Source: Acidovorax sp. CF316 (GTDB lineage: Bacteria > Pseudomonadota > Gammaproteobacteria > Burkholderiales > Burkholderiaceae_C). Taken from it: 48,425 nucleotides of DNA. The stretch lies in NCBI RefSeq assembly GCF_000276605.1, contig NZ_AKJX01000110.1:1-48425 (forward strand). The letters run 5' to 3'. Under the pieces are notes generated by a model, which was not told the origin of the DNA, made no database searches, and saw only the letters and a list, made by a program, of their open reading frames with translations. Numbering within the stretch: position 1 is the stretch's first letter; each line of letters starts with the position of its first letter. A program made the position numbers and the translations under genes. This document shows, piece after piece, positions 1 to 6,523 of the stretch.

Positions 1-87
1 CCGCCCCGCCGCACTGGGGGCGTCCCCCTCCCGACTCGCGCAGCAAGTCGAGAGAGGGGTGAAGGCGCGAAGCGACTCAGGGGGTGC
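1..87. repeat. Palindromic intergenic element downstream of mscL
   Basis: This stretch contains no gene. It holds GGGGG/CCCCC (16-20 with 24-28) and a longer imperfect hairpin made of CCCCTC/GAGGGG (25-30 with 54-59) and CGACT/AGTCG (32-36 with 46-50). It lies just past the mscL stop. Its make-up (short inverted blocks, alternating C and G runs, CGCTTCGCGCC-like core on the minus strand) resembles repeated intergenic elements I recall from Comamonadaceae genomes; that link is from memory and unverified. The element is cut by the window edge and there is no T-run, so it is not a clear intrinsic terminator. Confidence 0.4.
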
Positions 88-516
88 TTATTTTTTCAGG
101 CTGTCGCGGATCTCGCGCAGCAGCACGATGTCTTCAGGAGGGGCGACCGGTGCTGCAGGTGCCGGTGGGGTTTCGCGCTTCAAGCGGTTGATCTGCTTGA
201 TCATCATGAAGATGATGAAGGCGAGGATGATGAAGTTCACTGCCACGGTGATGAAATTGCCATAGGCGAACACCGGCACGCCGGCCTTCTTGAGGGCATC
301 GAGCGTCATGGCGGTGCCGGCCGGCACATTGCCCAGCACGACGAACAGGTTGGAGAAGTCGAGCTTGCCGAACACCAGCCCCACCACGGGCAGGATCAGG
401 TCGGACACGACCGAATCCACGATCTTTCCGAAGGCCCCGCCGATGATGACGCCCACGGCCAGATCGATCACGTTGCCCTTGACGGCAAATTCCCGGAACT
501 CTTGTGCAATGCCCAT
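88..516 (-). CDS. mscL: Large-conductance mechanosensitive channel MscL
   Basis: Encodes the inner-membrane pentameric safety valve that opens under membrane tension during osmotic downshock. The 142-residue product has the usual family length. The N-terminal amphipathic helix leads into TM1 with the gate-type segment [17 protein letters not shown] (about 17-33); TM2 is about 83-107; the cytoplasmic helix ends in [11 protein letters not shown] after a Pro/Ala-rich linker. The ATG at 516 follows a purine-rich AGAGGGG ribosome-binding site. It is transcribed alone, divergently from petABC. Confidence 0.96.
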   Translation of the reverse strand: MGIAQEFREFAVKGNVIDLAVGVIIGGAFGKIVDSVVSDLILPVVGLVFGKLDFSNLFVVLGNVPAGTAMTLDALKKAGVPVFAYGNFITVAVNFIILAFIIFMMIKQINRLKRETPPAPAAPVAPPEDIVLLREIRDSLKK

Positions 517-531
517 GGATAACCCCTCTTG

Positions 532-560
532 ATAATAGACAAGAAGGCGAGTATTGCCCA
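532..560 (-). promoter_or_regulatory. Probable sigma-70 promoter of mscL
   Basis: On the minus strand TGGGCA (555-560, four of six matches to TTGACA) and TATTAT (532-537) are separated by 17 bp. The predicted start lies about 10-15 nt before a good ribosome-binding site. Pattern match only. Confidence 0.45.
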
Positions 561-591
561 GGTCTGCCCCCTGTCAAGGCGGAGTGTCCGC

Positions 592-621
592 CTGCAATGA
601 CCCTTTTCACTCCGCTACAAT
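592..621 (+). promoter_or_regulatory. Possible promoter of petABC
   Basis: TACAAT at 616-621 is a good -10 hexamer about 40 bp before the petA start. The best -35 match is CTGCAA (592-597) with an 18-bp spacer, which is weak. No other better pair was seen between mscL and petA. Confidence 0.3.
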
Positions 622-661
622 TCGCGGTTGACCCCAATAGCGATGTACATCGAGGATCCCC

Positions 662-1258
662 ATGAGTGACACCCCAATCGACTCCAGCAAGCGGACGTGG
701 CTGATTGCGTCCGGCTGTGCTGGTGCGGTGGGCGGCGTGGCAACCGCCGTTCCTTTCGTGAGTACCTTCCAGCCTTCCGAGCGGGCCAAGGCTGCAGGTG
801 CGGCCGTCGAGGTGGATATCTCCGCGCTCAAGCCTGGAGAAAAAGTCACCGTGGAGTGGCGCGGCAAGCCCGTCTGGATCGTCAAGCGCACGCCGGAGCA
901 ACTCGCCGAGCTGCCCAAGCTCGATGGCCAGCTGGCGGATCCCAAGTCCGAGCGCAAGCCTTCGGAACTGACCCCCGAATACGCCCGCAACGAAGCGCGT
1001 TCCATCAAGCCCGAGATCCTCGTGGCGGTGGGCATCTGCTCGCACCTGGGGTGCTCGCCGTCGGACAAGTTCCAGACCGGCGCGCAGGCCTCGCTGCCCG
1101 ACGACTGGAAGGGCGGGTTCCTGTGCCCCTGCCACGGTTCCACCTTCGACATGGCAGGCCGCGTGTTCAAGAACAAGCCGGCCCCGGACAACCTGGAAGT
1201 GCCGCCCCACATGTACCTGTCGGAGACCCGCCTCCTGATCGGTGAAGACAAGGCTTGA
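662..1258 (+). CDS. petA: Ubiquinol-cytochrome c reductase, Rieske iron-sulfur subunit
   Basis: Rieske subunit of the bc1 complex (complex III), carrying electrons from ubiquinol at the Qo site to cytochrome c1 on the periplasmic side. The 198-residue protein has one N-terminal transmembrane anchor (about 12-32) and the two cluster-binding boxes: C126-S-H128-L-G-C and C155-P-C157-H158-G-S. The N-terminus reads SKRTWLIASG, so the Tat-type motif has Lys-Arg instead of Arg-Arg. ATG at 662 follows GAGGA. It is the first gene of petABC; petB starts 16 bp after its stop. Confidence 0.97.
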   Translation: MSDTPIDSSKRTWLIASGCAGAVGGVATAVPFVSTFQPSERAKAAGAAVEVDISALKPGEKVTVEWRGKPVWIVKRTPEQLAELPKLDGQLADPKSERKPSELTPEYARNEARSIKPEILVAVGICSHLGCSPSDKFQTGAQASLPDDWKGGFLCPCHGSTFDMAGRVFKNKPAPDNLEVPPHMYLSETRLLIGEDKA

Positions 1259-1274
1259 GGGATACAAGAACATC

Positions 1275-2690
1275 ATGGCCCACGAATTCAAGGAAATCTC
1301 CCCCAACGCCTCGATAGCGGCGAAGACCACCAACTGGTTCGAGAACCGGTTCCCGACGGCCTTCGATGCCTACCGCGTGCACATGTCGGAGTACTACGCT
1401 CCGAAGAACTTCAACTTCTGGTACATCTTCGGCTCGCTGTCGCTGCTGGTGCTGGTGATCCAGATCGTCACCGGCATCTTCCTGGTGATGCACTACAAGC
1501 CCGACGCGGCCAAGGCCTTCGAATCGGTCGAGTACATCATGCGCGATGTGCCCTGGGGCTGGTTGATCCGCTACATGCACTCCACGGGGGCCTCGGCCTT
1601 CTTCGTGGTGGTCTACCTGCACATGTTCCGCGGGCTCATCTACGGCAGCTACCGCAAGCCGCGCGAGCTGGTGTGGGTGTTCGGCTGCGCGATCTTCCTG
1701 TGCCTGATGGCCGAGGCCTTCATGGGCTACCTGCTGCCCTGGGGCCAGATGTCGTACTGGGGCGCCCAGGTGATCGTGAACCTGTTCGCTGCGATTCCCT
1801 TCATCGGTCCGGACCTGGCCCTCTTGATCCGCGGTGACTACGTGGTGGGCGATGCGACGCTGAACCGCTTCTTCAGCTTCCACGTGATCGCCGTGCCGCT
1901 GGTGCTGCTGGGCCTGGTGGTCGCCCACTTGCTGGCGCTGCACGACGTGGGCTCGAACAACCCCGATGGCGTGGAAATCAAGGGCCCCAAGGCGCCCAAG
2001 GATGCCAACGGCAAGCCCCTGGACGGCGTGCCCTTCCACCCCTACTACACGGTGCACGACATCTTCGGTGTCTGCGTGTTCCTGATGGCCTTCACGGCGG
2101 TGATCTTCTTCGCCCCCGAGTTCGGCGGCTACTTCCTCGAATACAACAACTTCATCCCGGCCGACCCGCTGAAGACGCCTGCGCACATTGCGCCAGTCTG
2201 GTACTTCACGCCGTTCTACTCGATGCTGCGCGCCATCACCAGCGAGATGATGTATGCGCTGATCCTGTGCGTGGTGGGTGGTGCCGTGCTGGCCTCGGTC
2301 AAGCTCAAGCTGCCCAGCTTCATCAAGGCCGGCGCCGTGGTCGTCGCCCTGGTGGTCGCCGCGCTGATGCTGGCCATCGACGCCAAGTTCTGGGGCGTGG
2401 TGGTGATGGGCGGTGCCGTGATCATCCTGTTCTTCCTGCCATGGCTGGACTACAGCCCGGTCAAGTCGATCCGCTACCGTCCCGACTGGCACAAGTACCT
2501 GTACGGCATCTTCGTGATCAACTTCCTGATCCTGGGTTACCTGGGTGTGCAGCCACCGTCGCCGATCGGCGAGCGCGTCTCGCAGGTGGGTACGCTGTTC
2601 TACTTCGGCTTCTTCATCCTGATGCCCTGGTGGAGCCGTCTGGGCACGCCCAAGCCGGTGCCTGACCGTGTGACCTTTGCCGCGCACTGA
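1275..2690 (+). CDS. petB: Ubiquinol-cytochrome c reductase, cytochrome b subunit
   Basis: Cytochrome b, the diheme membrane core of the bc1 complex with the Qo and Qi quinone sites. The 471-residue product starts MAHEFKEISPNAS at 1275; an upstream in-frame ATG at 1242 lies inside petA and is unlikely. The first four-helix bundle contains the heme-binding pattern (RYMHSTGASAFFVVVYLHMF and later FFSFHVIAVPLVLLGLVVAHLLALHD), and the conserved PEFGGYFLEYNNFIPADPLKTPAHIAPVW-type stretch includes the PEF form of the Qo PEWY motif. Extra C-terminal helices follow. Second gene of petABC. Confidence 0.97.
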   Translation: MAHEFKEISPNASIAAKTTNWFENRFPTAFDAYRVHMSEYYAPKNFNFWYIFGSLSLLVLVIQIVTGIFLVMHYKPDAAKAFESVEYIMRDVPWGWLIRYMHSTGASAFFVVVYLHMFRGLIYGSYRKPRELVWVFGCAIFLCLMAEAFMGYLLPWGQMSYWGAQVIVNLFAAIPFIGPDLALLIRGDYVVGDATLNRFFSFHVIAVPLVLLGLVVAHLLALHDVGSNNPDGVEIKGPKAPKDANGKPLDGVPFHPYYTVHDIFGVCVFLMAFTAVIFFAPEFGGYFLEYNNFIPADPLKTPAHIAPVWYFTPFYSMLRAITSEMMYALILCVVGGAVLASVKLKLPSFIKAGAVVVALVVAALMLAIDAKFWGVVVMGGAVIILFFLPWLDYSPVKSIRYRPDWHKYLYGIFVINFLILGYLGVQPPSPIGERVSQVGTLFYFGFFILMPWWSRLGTPKPVPDRVTFAAH

Positions 2691-2706
2691 GCGGGAGACA
2701 AGAACA

Positions 2707-3462
2707 ATGAAGAAACTCATCCTCACGCTGATCGCAGCCCTGGGCATTGTTTCGGGCGTGCAGGCCGCCGAAGGCGGTATTGCCTGGGACAAGGCGCCCA
2801 ACAAGACGAACGACCTGGCTTCGCTGCAGAACGGCGCCAAGATTTTCGTCAACTACTGCCTGAGCTGCCACTCGGCAGCGTTCATGCGCTACAACCGCTT
2901 GCGCGACATCGGTCTGACCGAGCAGGAAATCAAGGATAACCTGCTGTTCGCAACCGACAAGGTCGGCGAGACCATGAAGGCGTCCATCGATCCCAAGCAA
3001 GCCAAGGAATGGTTTGGCGCCAACCCGCCCGACCTGACCGTGATCGCGCGTTCGCGTGCGGGCCATGGCGGCACGGGCGCAGACTACCTGTACACCTTCC
3101 TGCGCACCTTCTACCGCGACGAGACCAAGGCCACGGGCTGGAACAACCTGGCTTTCCCCAGCGTGGGCATGCCGCACGTGCTGTGGGAGATGCAGGGCGA
3201 TCGCCGCCCGGTGTTTGAAGAGCATGAAAGCCACGGCCACAAGACCCAGGTCTTCAAGGGCTGGCAGCAGGTGACCCCAGGAACGGTGACGCCTTTGCAG
3301 TTCGAACAGAATATCGGCGATCTCGTGAACTACCTGCAATGGATGGGTGAGCCCGCGCAGAACACCCGCATCCGCGTCGGTGTCTGGGTGCTGATCTTCC
3401 TGGGTGTGTTCACGGTCATTGCCTGGAGACTGAACGCAGCGTTCTGGAAAGACGTCAAGTAA
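2707..3462 (+). CDS. petC: Ubiquinol-cytochrome c reductase, cytochrome c1 subunit
   Basis: Cytochrome c1 passes electrons from the Rieske protein to soluble or membrane cytochromes c. The 251-residue precursor has a Sec signal peptide (MKKLILTLIAALGIVSGVQA, cut after about 20), one c-type heme site C51-L-S-C54-H55, a downstream Met-containing region (VGMPHVLWEMQGD) that can supply the axial Met, and a C-terminal membrane anchor (about 224-245). Start chosen at 2707, because upstream in-frame codons overlap petB and the signal peptide begins here. Last gene of the operon. Confidence 0.97.
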   Translation: MKKLILTLIAALGIVSGVQAAEGGIAWDKAPNKTNDLASLQNGAKIFVNYCLSCHSAAFMRYNRLRDIGLTEQEIKDNLLFATDKVGETMKASIDPKQAKEWFGANPPDLTVIARSRAGHGGTGADYLYTFLRTFYRDETKATGWNNLAFPSVGMPHVLWEMQGDRRPVFEEHESHGHKTQVFKGWQQVTPGTVTPLQFEQNIGDLVNYLQWMGEPAQNTRIRVGVWVLIFLGVFTVIAWRLNAAFWKDVK

Positions 3463-3516
3463 CACGCCAGATCCATATGCCGCGCCCCCTTGCGGGGGTG
3501 GGGCGGGGTCTTTACG

Positions 3517-3552
3517 GAGTGGGCGCTTTTGGCTCCCACTCTTTTGATTTTT
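3517..3552 (+). terminator. Intrinsic terminator after petABC
   Basis: GAGTGGG (3517-3523) pairs with CCCACTC (3535-3541) around a short GC-rich inner stem, followed by TTTTGATTTTT. It ends one base before the sspA ribosome-binding site (AGGAG, 3553-3557), so it separates petABC from sspA. A second C5/G5 hairpin precedes it at 3485-3498. Confidence 0.75.
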
Positions 3553-3566
3553 AGGAGCCTCACACC

Positions 3567-4178
3567 ATGATGGTGCTTTACTCGGGAACGACCTGTCCCT
3601 TCTCCCACCGCTGCCGCTTCGTCCTGTTCGAGAAGGGCATGGACTTCGAAATCCGCGATGTGGACCTGTACAACAAGCCCGAAGACATCAGCGTGATGAA
3701 CCCCTACGGCCAGGTGCCCATCCTGGTCGAGCGCGACCTGATCCTGTACGAGTCGAACATCATCAACGAGTACATCGACGAGCGCTTCCCGCACCCGCAG
3801 CTGATGCCCGGCGACCCGGTGGACCGCGCCCGTGTGCGCCTGTTCCTGCTCAACTTCGAGAAGGAGCTGTTCGTGCACGTGAACATCCTGGAGTCGCGTG
3901 CGACCAAGGGCAATGAAAAGGCGCTGGAAAAGGCACGTGCCCATATCCGCGACCGCCTGACGCAGCTGGCACCCGTGTTCCTCAAGAACAAGTACATGCT
4001 GGGCGACAACTTCTCCATGCTGGATGTGGCCATTGCCCCGCTGCTGTGGCGCCTGGACTACTATGGCATCGACCTGAGCAAGAATGCGGCCCCGCTGCTC
4101 AAGTACGCCGAGCGCATCTTCTCGCGCCCTGCCTACATCGAAGCGCTGACGCCTTCCGAAAAGGTCATGCGCAAGTAA
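3567..4178 (+). CDS. sspA: Stringent starvation protein A (GST-fold)
   Basis: SspA-type glutathione S-transferase-fold protein; in E. coli it binds RNA polymerase and acts in stationary-phase and acid-stress transcription. The 203 residues have the thioredoxin-like N-domain (LYSGTTCPFSHRCRFVLFEK, then NPYGQVPIL with the cis-Pro) and an all-helical C-domain. The CPFSHR motif and lack of a typical GSH-site arrangement fit SspA better than a detoxifying GST. The first of two adjacent ATGs (3567) is 9 nt from AGGAG. Gene order petABC-sspA-sspB is common in beta-proteobacteria. Confidence 0.92.
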   Translation: MMVLYSGTTCPFSHRCRFVLFEKGMDFEIRDVDLYNKPEDISVMNPYGQVPILVERDLILYESNIINEYIDERFPHPQLMPGDPVDRARVRLFLLNFEKELFVHVNILESRATKGNEKALEKARAHIRDRLTQLAPVFLKNKYMLGDNFSMLDVAIAPLLWRLDYYGIDLSKNAAPLLKYAERIFSRPAYIEALTPSEKVMRK

Positions 4179-4222
4179 TGCGCGTGCGCCATCGTCCGTC
4201 CCTGAACGCCTGCCCTTAGCCC

Positions 4223-4780
4223 ATGAATGCCACGGAATCCACGTCCACACGCCCCTACCTGATCCGCGCCCTGTACGAATGGTGCACGGACAACGGGCTC
4301 ACGCCCTATGTGGCGGTGCGGGTGGACGATTCCGTGCAGGTGCCGCGCGAGTATGTGAACGATGGCGAGATCGTGCTCAACATCAGCTACGACGCCACCA
4401 GCGCGCTGCAACTGGGCAACGATTTCATCGAGTTCAAGGCCCGTTTCGGCGGCAAGCCGCGCGAGATCCTGGTGCCTGTGGGCCGGGTGATCGCGATCTA
4501 TGCACGCGAGAACGGGCAGGGCATGGCGTTTCCGCCGCCGGTGGACAACCTGGTGGGTGGCGCCCCGCCACAGGGTCTGTCGGCACCGGCGTCCGCGCCC
4601 GCGGAACTGTCCCAGGTGCCGGTGGCCGCGCCAACGCCGGTATCGGCATCGCCCGTGGACGACCGGGTGGTGCACCTGGTGCCGGGCGAATCCCCTGCTT
4701 CCGATGGCGGGGATGGCCATCCGCCGCGCCCGTCGCCCTCGGGTGGCGGCAGTCGCCCTGCGCTCAAGCGGGTGAAATAG
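4223..4780 (+). CDS. sspB: ClpXP protease specificity-enhancing factor SspB
   Basis: Adaptor that tethers ssrA-tagged substrates to ClpXP. The 185-residue protein has the folded substrate-binding domain in the first ~110 residues (TRPYLIRALYEWCTDNGLTPYV near the start, then IVLNISYDATSALQLGND), a Pro/Ala-rich unstructured linker of about 60 residues, and the C-terminal ClpX-binding tail RPALKRVK, which closely matches the known XB motif. It is 44 bp after sspA on the same strand, so probably co-transcribed. Confidence 0.93.
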   Translation: MNATESTSTRPYLIRALYEWCTDNGLTPYVAVRVDDSVQVPREYVNDGEIVLNISYDATSALQLGNDFIEFKARFGGKPREILVPVGRVIAIYARENGQGMAFPPPVDNLVGGAPPQGLSAPASAPAELSQVPVAAPTPVSASPVDDRVVHLVPGESPASDGGDGHPPRPSPSGGGSRPALKRVK

Positions 4781-4839
4781 CGCGGGACACCCCCTGGTTC
4801 ATTTTTCGGGCTGTTTTTGCAGGATAAAATTCAGCCTTC

Positions 4840-4915
4840 GCCGGTTTAGCTCAGTTGGTAGAGCACCCGCCTTGTAAGCGGTAGGTCGTCAGTTCGATTC
4901 CGACAACCGGCACCA
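4840..4915 (+). tRNA. tRNA-Thr (UGU)
   Basis: A 76-nt cloverleaf: acceptor GCCGGTT/AACCGGC (4840-4846 with 4905-4911), D-arm GCTCAGTTGGTAGAGC, anticodon TGT at 4873-4875 in the loop CTTGTAA, T-loop TTCGATT, discriminator A at 4912 and encoded CCA at 4913-4915. Anticodon-stem position 27-43 is a C-T mismatch. A TAAAAT hexamer at 4825-4830 is suitably placed as -10, with no convincing -35. Confidence 0.97.
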
Positions 4916-5071
4916 TCTTTTCTCTCCCTCTCCCCTTCTTCTTCCGCCGTCGGGCATGCGATTGCCCGCATGTTGTGTGGAGTCGCGTGCTGCGTTTTCA
5001 CGCCGTGGACCGCCTGCCATATCCATTTGGCAGCTTTTTGACAAGCAAGTAACTGTCTTTGGGCCTGTTTT
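4916..5071. other. Gene-free gap with pyrimidine tract and small hairpin
   Basis: A ~30-nt C/T-only tract follows tRNA-Thr directly. CGGGCA/TGCCCG (4951-4956 with 4963-4968) forms a 6-bp hairpin with a 6-nt loop. No coding signal on either strand. The hairpin may help to end the tRNA transcript, but it lacks a following T-run. Confidence 0.4.
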
Positions 5072-5371
5072 TCAGGTTTGAACTTTCAGCCGAATGGAGT
5101 TAACCTCCCACCCCCGGCTGCGCAAGTGCGCCTGCAGTGCAGGCAGCAGTTGACGGATCTTGGCCGCGGCGGCATTGCTCTTGACCAGCAGGCACCAGGT
5201 GTTCCCATCGATGGGGCCAGCCTGGACGGACTGGCGCAGGCCGGCGGGTAACAACAATTCAATGGCCTTGAGCCGTTCGCTGGAGTCGCGTGTCAATGCG
5301 GTGAGCATGTGCAGCGTGGGGGATTCCTCGCTGGCTTGCTGCAGGGTGACGGCGTGGTGGCGGCGGGTCAT
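5072..5371 (-). CDS. DUF721 / DciA-like protein
   Basis: A 99-residue basic protein that looks like the DUF721 family: an N-terminal helical part followed by the domain's beta-alpha pattern (NTWCLLVKSNAAAAKIRQLL, LPALQAHLRSRGWEVNSIRLKV). DciA proteins of this family help the replicative helicase DnaB in bacteria without DnaC; that role is inferred. The position next to an M23 peptidase and secA, divergently transcribed, is typical for DUF721 genes in Burkholderiales. Only 32 bp separate its ATG from the start of the M23 gene. Confidence 0.7.
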   Translation of the reverse strand: MTRRHHAVTLQQASEESPTLHMLTALTRDSSERLKAIELLLPAGLRQSVQAGPIDGNTWCLLVKSNAAAAKIRQLLPALQAHLRSRGWEVNSIRLKVQT

Positions 5372-5403
5372 GGGGATGCGCCGGTGGGCGTGGAGATGTC
5401 GTA

Positions 5404-6384
5404 GTGCACCTGATTATCACGGACGCCCGTTTGGCGCGCAGCCGCGCCATTCACCTTTCCGGGGTTCGCCTTCTGCTGGCGGGCCTGGTTCTTTCCCTCG
5501 GACTTATGGTCACGGCCGCCGGCCTGTACCACTGGGTCTTTCTCAAGGGCGCGCGCGAAGGCTGGCCGGTCTTCGGCGCGCTGGTGCGCCTGGTGGTGAA
5601 GGACGAATTCGCCGAGCGCGACCGTTTCATGCGCGCCAACCTCGATGCGATGGCCAAGCGCGTGGGTGAGATGCAGGCGCGCATGGTGCAGCTCGAATCC
5701 CTGGGCGAACGTGTGCTGGGCCTGGCGGGCATGCCTGCGACGGAACTGCGCAGCGACGGGCGCGGCGGCGCGTTGGTGAGTGCCCACAACCTGAGCATGG
5801 AAGAGCTGCAGGCCACGCTCAATGACCTGGAGCGCCTGACCAACCAGCGGGTGGACCTGATGACGGTGATGGAGTCGCGCCTGTTCGACCAGCACATCCG
5901 CAAGAAGATGGTCCCCACGCATGCGCCCGTGGCGGGCAAGCTGCCCGGGTCGTCGTTCGGCTGGCGCATCGATCCGATCACGGGCCAATCGGCGCTGCAC
6001 ACAGGGCTCGACTTCCAGGCCGATACCGGTACGGCCATCCTGGCGGCCGCGGGTGGCGTGGTCGTGACGCAGGAATACCATCCAGCCTATGGCAACATGA
6101 TCGAGGTGGACCACGGCAACCAGTTGGTGACGCGTTACGCACACGCCTCGCGTACCCTGGTGAAGCAAGGGGACATCGTCAAGCGCGGGCAGAAGATCGC
6201 CGAGGTGGGCACCACCGGGCGTTCCACGGGCCCGCACCTGCACTTTGAAGTGCTGGTGCAAGGGGTTTTCCAGGACCCGCAGAAGTTTCTCAGCGCGGGC
6301 AGCGCGGTGGCGGGAGGCCAGGGCACTGGGGCGCAAAAGCCGGGCCTGGTGGCAGCTTCCGGCAGCCCTGCTGCAGGCAGGTAA
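5404..6384 (+). CDS. M23-family peptidase (LytM/DipM type)
   Basis: Membrane-anchored zinc endopeptidase domain acting on peptidoglycan cross-bridges or regulating amidases. The 326 residues contain one N-terminal transmembrane helix (about 18-42), a coiled-coil-like stretch (about 60-150), and a C-terminal M23 domain with LHTGLDFQADTGTAI (H..D) and HLHFEV (HxH), so all metal ligands seem present. Start is GTG at 5404, preceded by GGAG. A 140-bp gap separates it from secA on the same strand. The exact substrate is not known. Confidence 0.9.
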   Translation: MHLIITDARLARSRAIHLSGVRLLLAGLVLSLGLMVTAAGLYHWVFLKGAREGWPVFGALVRLVVKDEFAERDRFMRANLDAMAKRVGEMQARMVQLESLGERVLGLAGMPATELRSDGRGGALVSAHNLSMEELQATLNDLERLTNQRVDLMTVMESRLFDQHIRKKMVPTHAPVAGKLPGSSFGWRIDPITGQSALHTGLDFQADTGTAILAAAGGVVVTQEYHPAYGNMIEVDHGNQLVTRYAHASRTLVKQGDIVKRGQKIAEVGTTGRSTGPHLHFEVLVQGVFQDPQKFLSAGSAVAGGQGTGAQKPGLVAASGSPAAGR

Positions 6385-6390
6385 AATCGC

Positions 6391-6448
6391 GGGTCCGGCG
6401 TTCGCAGCCCACGGTAGTGCAGTCCTTGCAATACCGGGCGACGGACCC
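6391..6448 (+). promoter_or_regulatory. Long-range inverted repeat in the secA upstream region
   Basis: GGGTCCG (6391-6397) is the exact reverse complement of CGGACCC (6442-6448), 44 bp apart, between the M23 gene and secA. A TAAAAT hexamer overlaps the M23 stop at 6382-6387 and could start a transcript containing both arms. No SecM-like leader gene is present. Confidence 0.3.
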
Positions 6449-6523
6449 ACCTGATCTCAATTCATCTTAGGGGTTTCGGTCGCTTCGCGCGCTGATTGCA
6501 GCGGGTGGGGCGGTCCTGTTCGC

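Noticed and set aside
134-1333. Long minus-strand frame across the mscL 5' end and petA
   Set aside because: It overlaps two well-supported genes, in a composition typical of shadow frames, and has no recognisable domain.
4866-4882. C-T mismatch at the top of the tRNA-Thr anticodon stem (27-43)
   Set aside because: All other cloverleaf features are normal, and to my knowledge this mismatch occurs in beta-proteobacterial tRNA-Thr(UGU); not a sign of a pseudogene.
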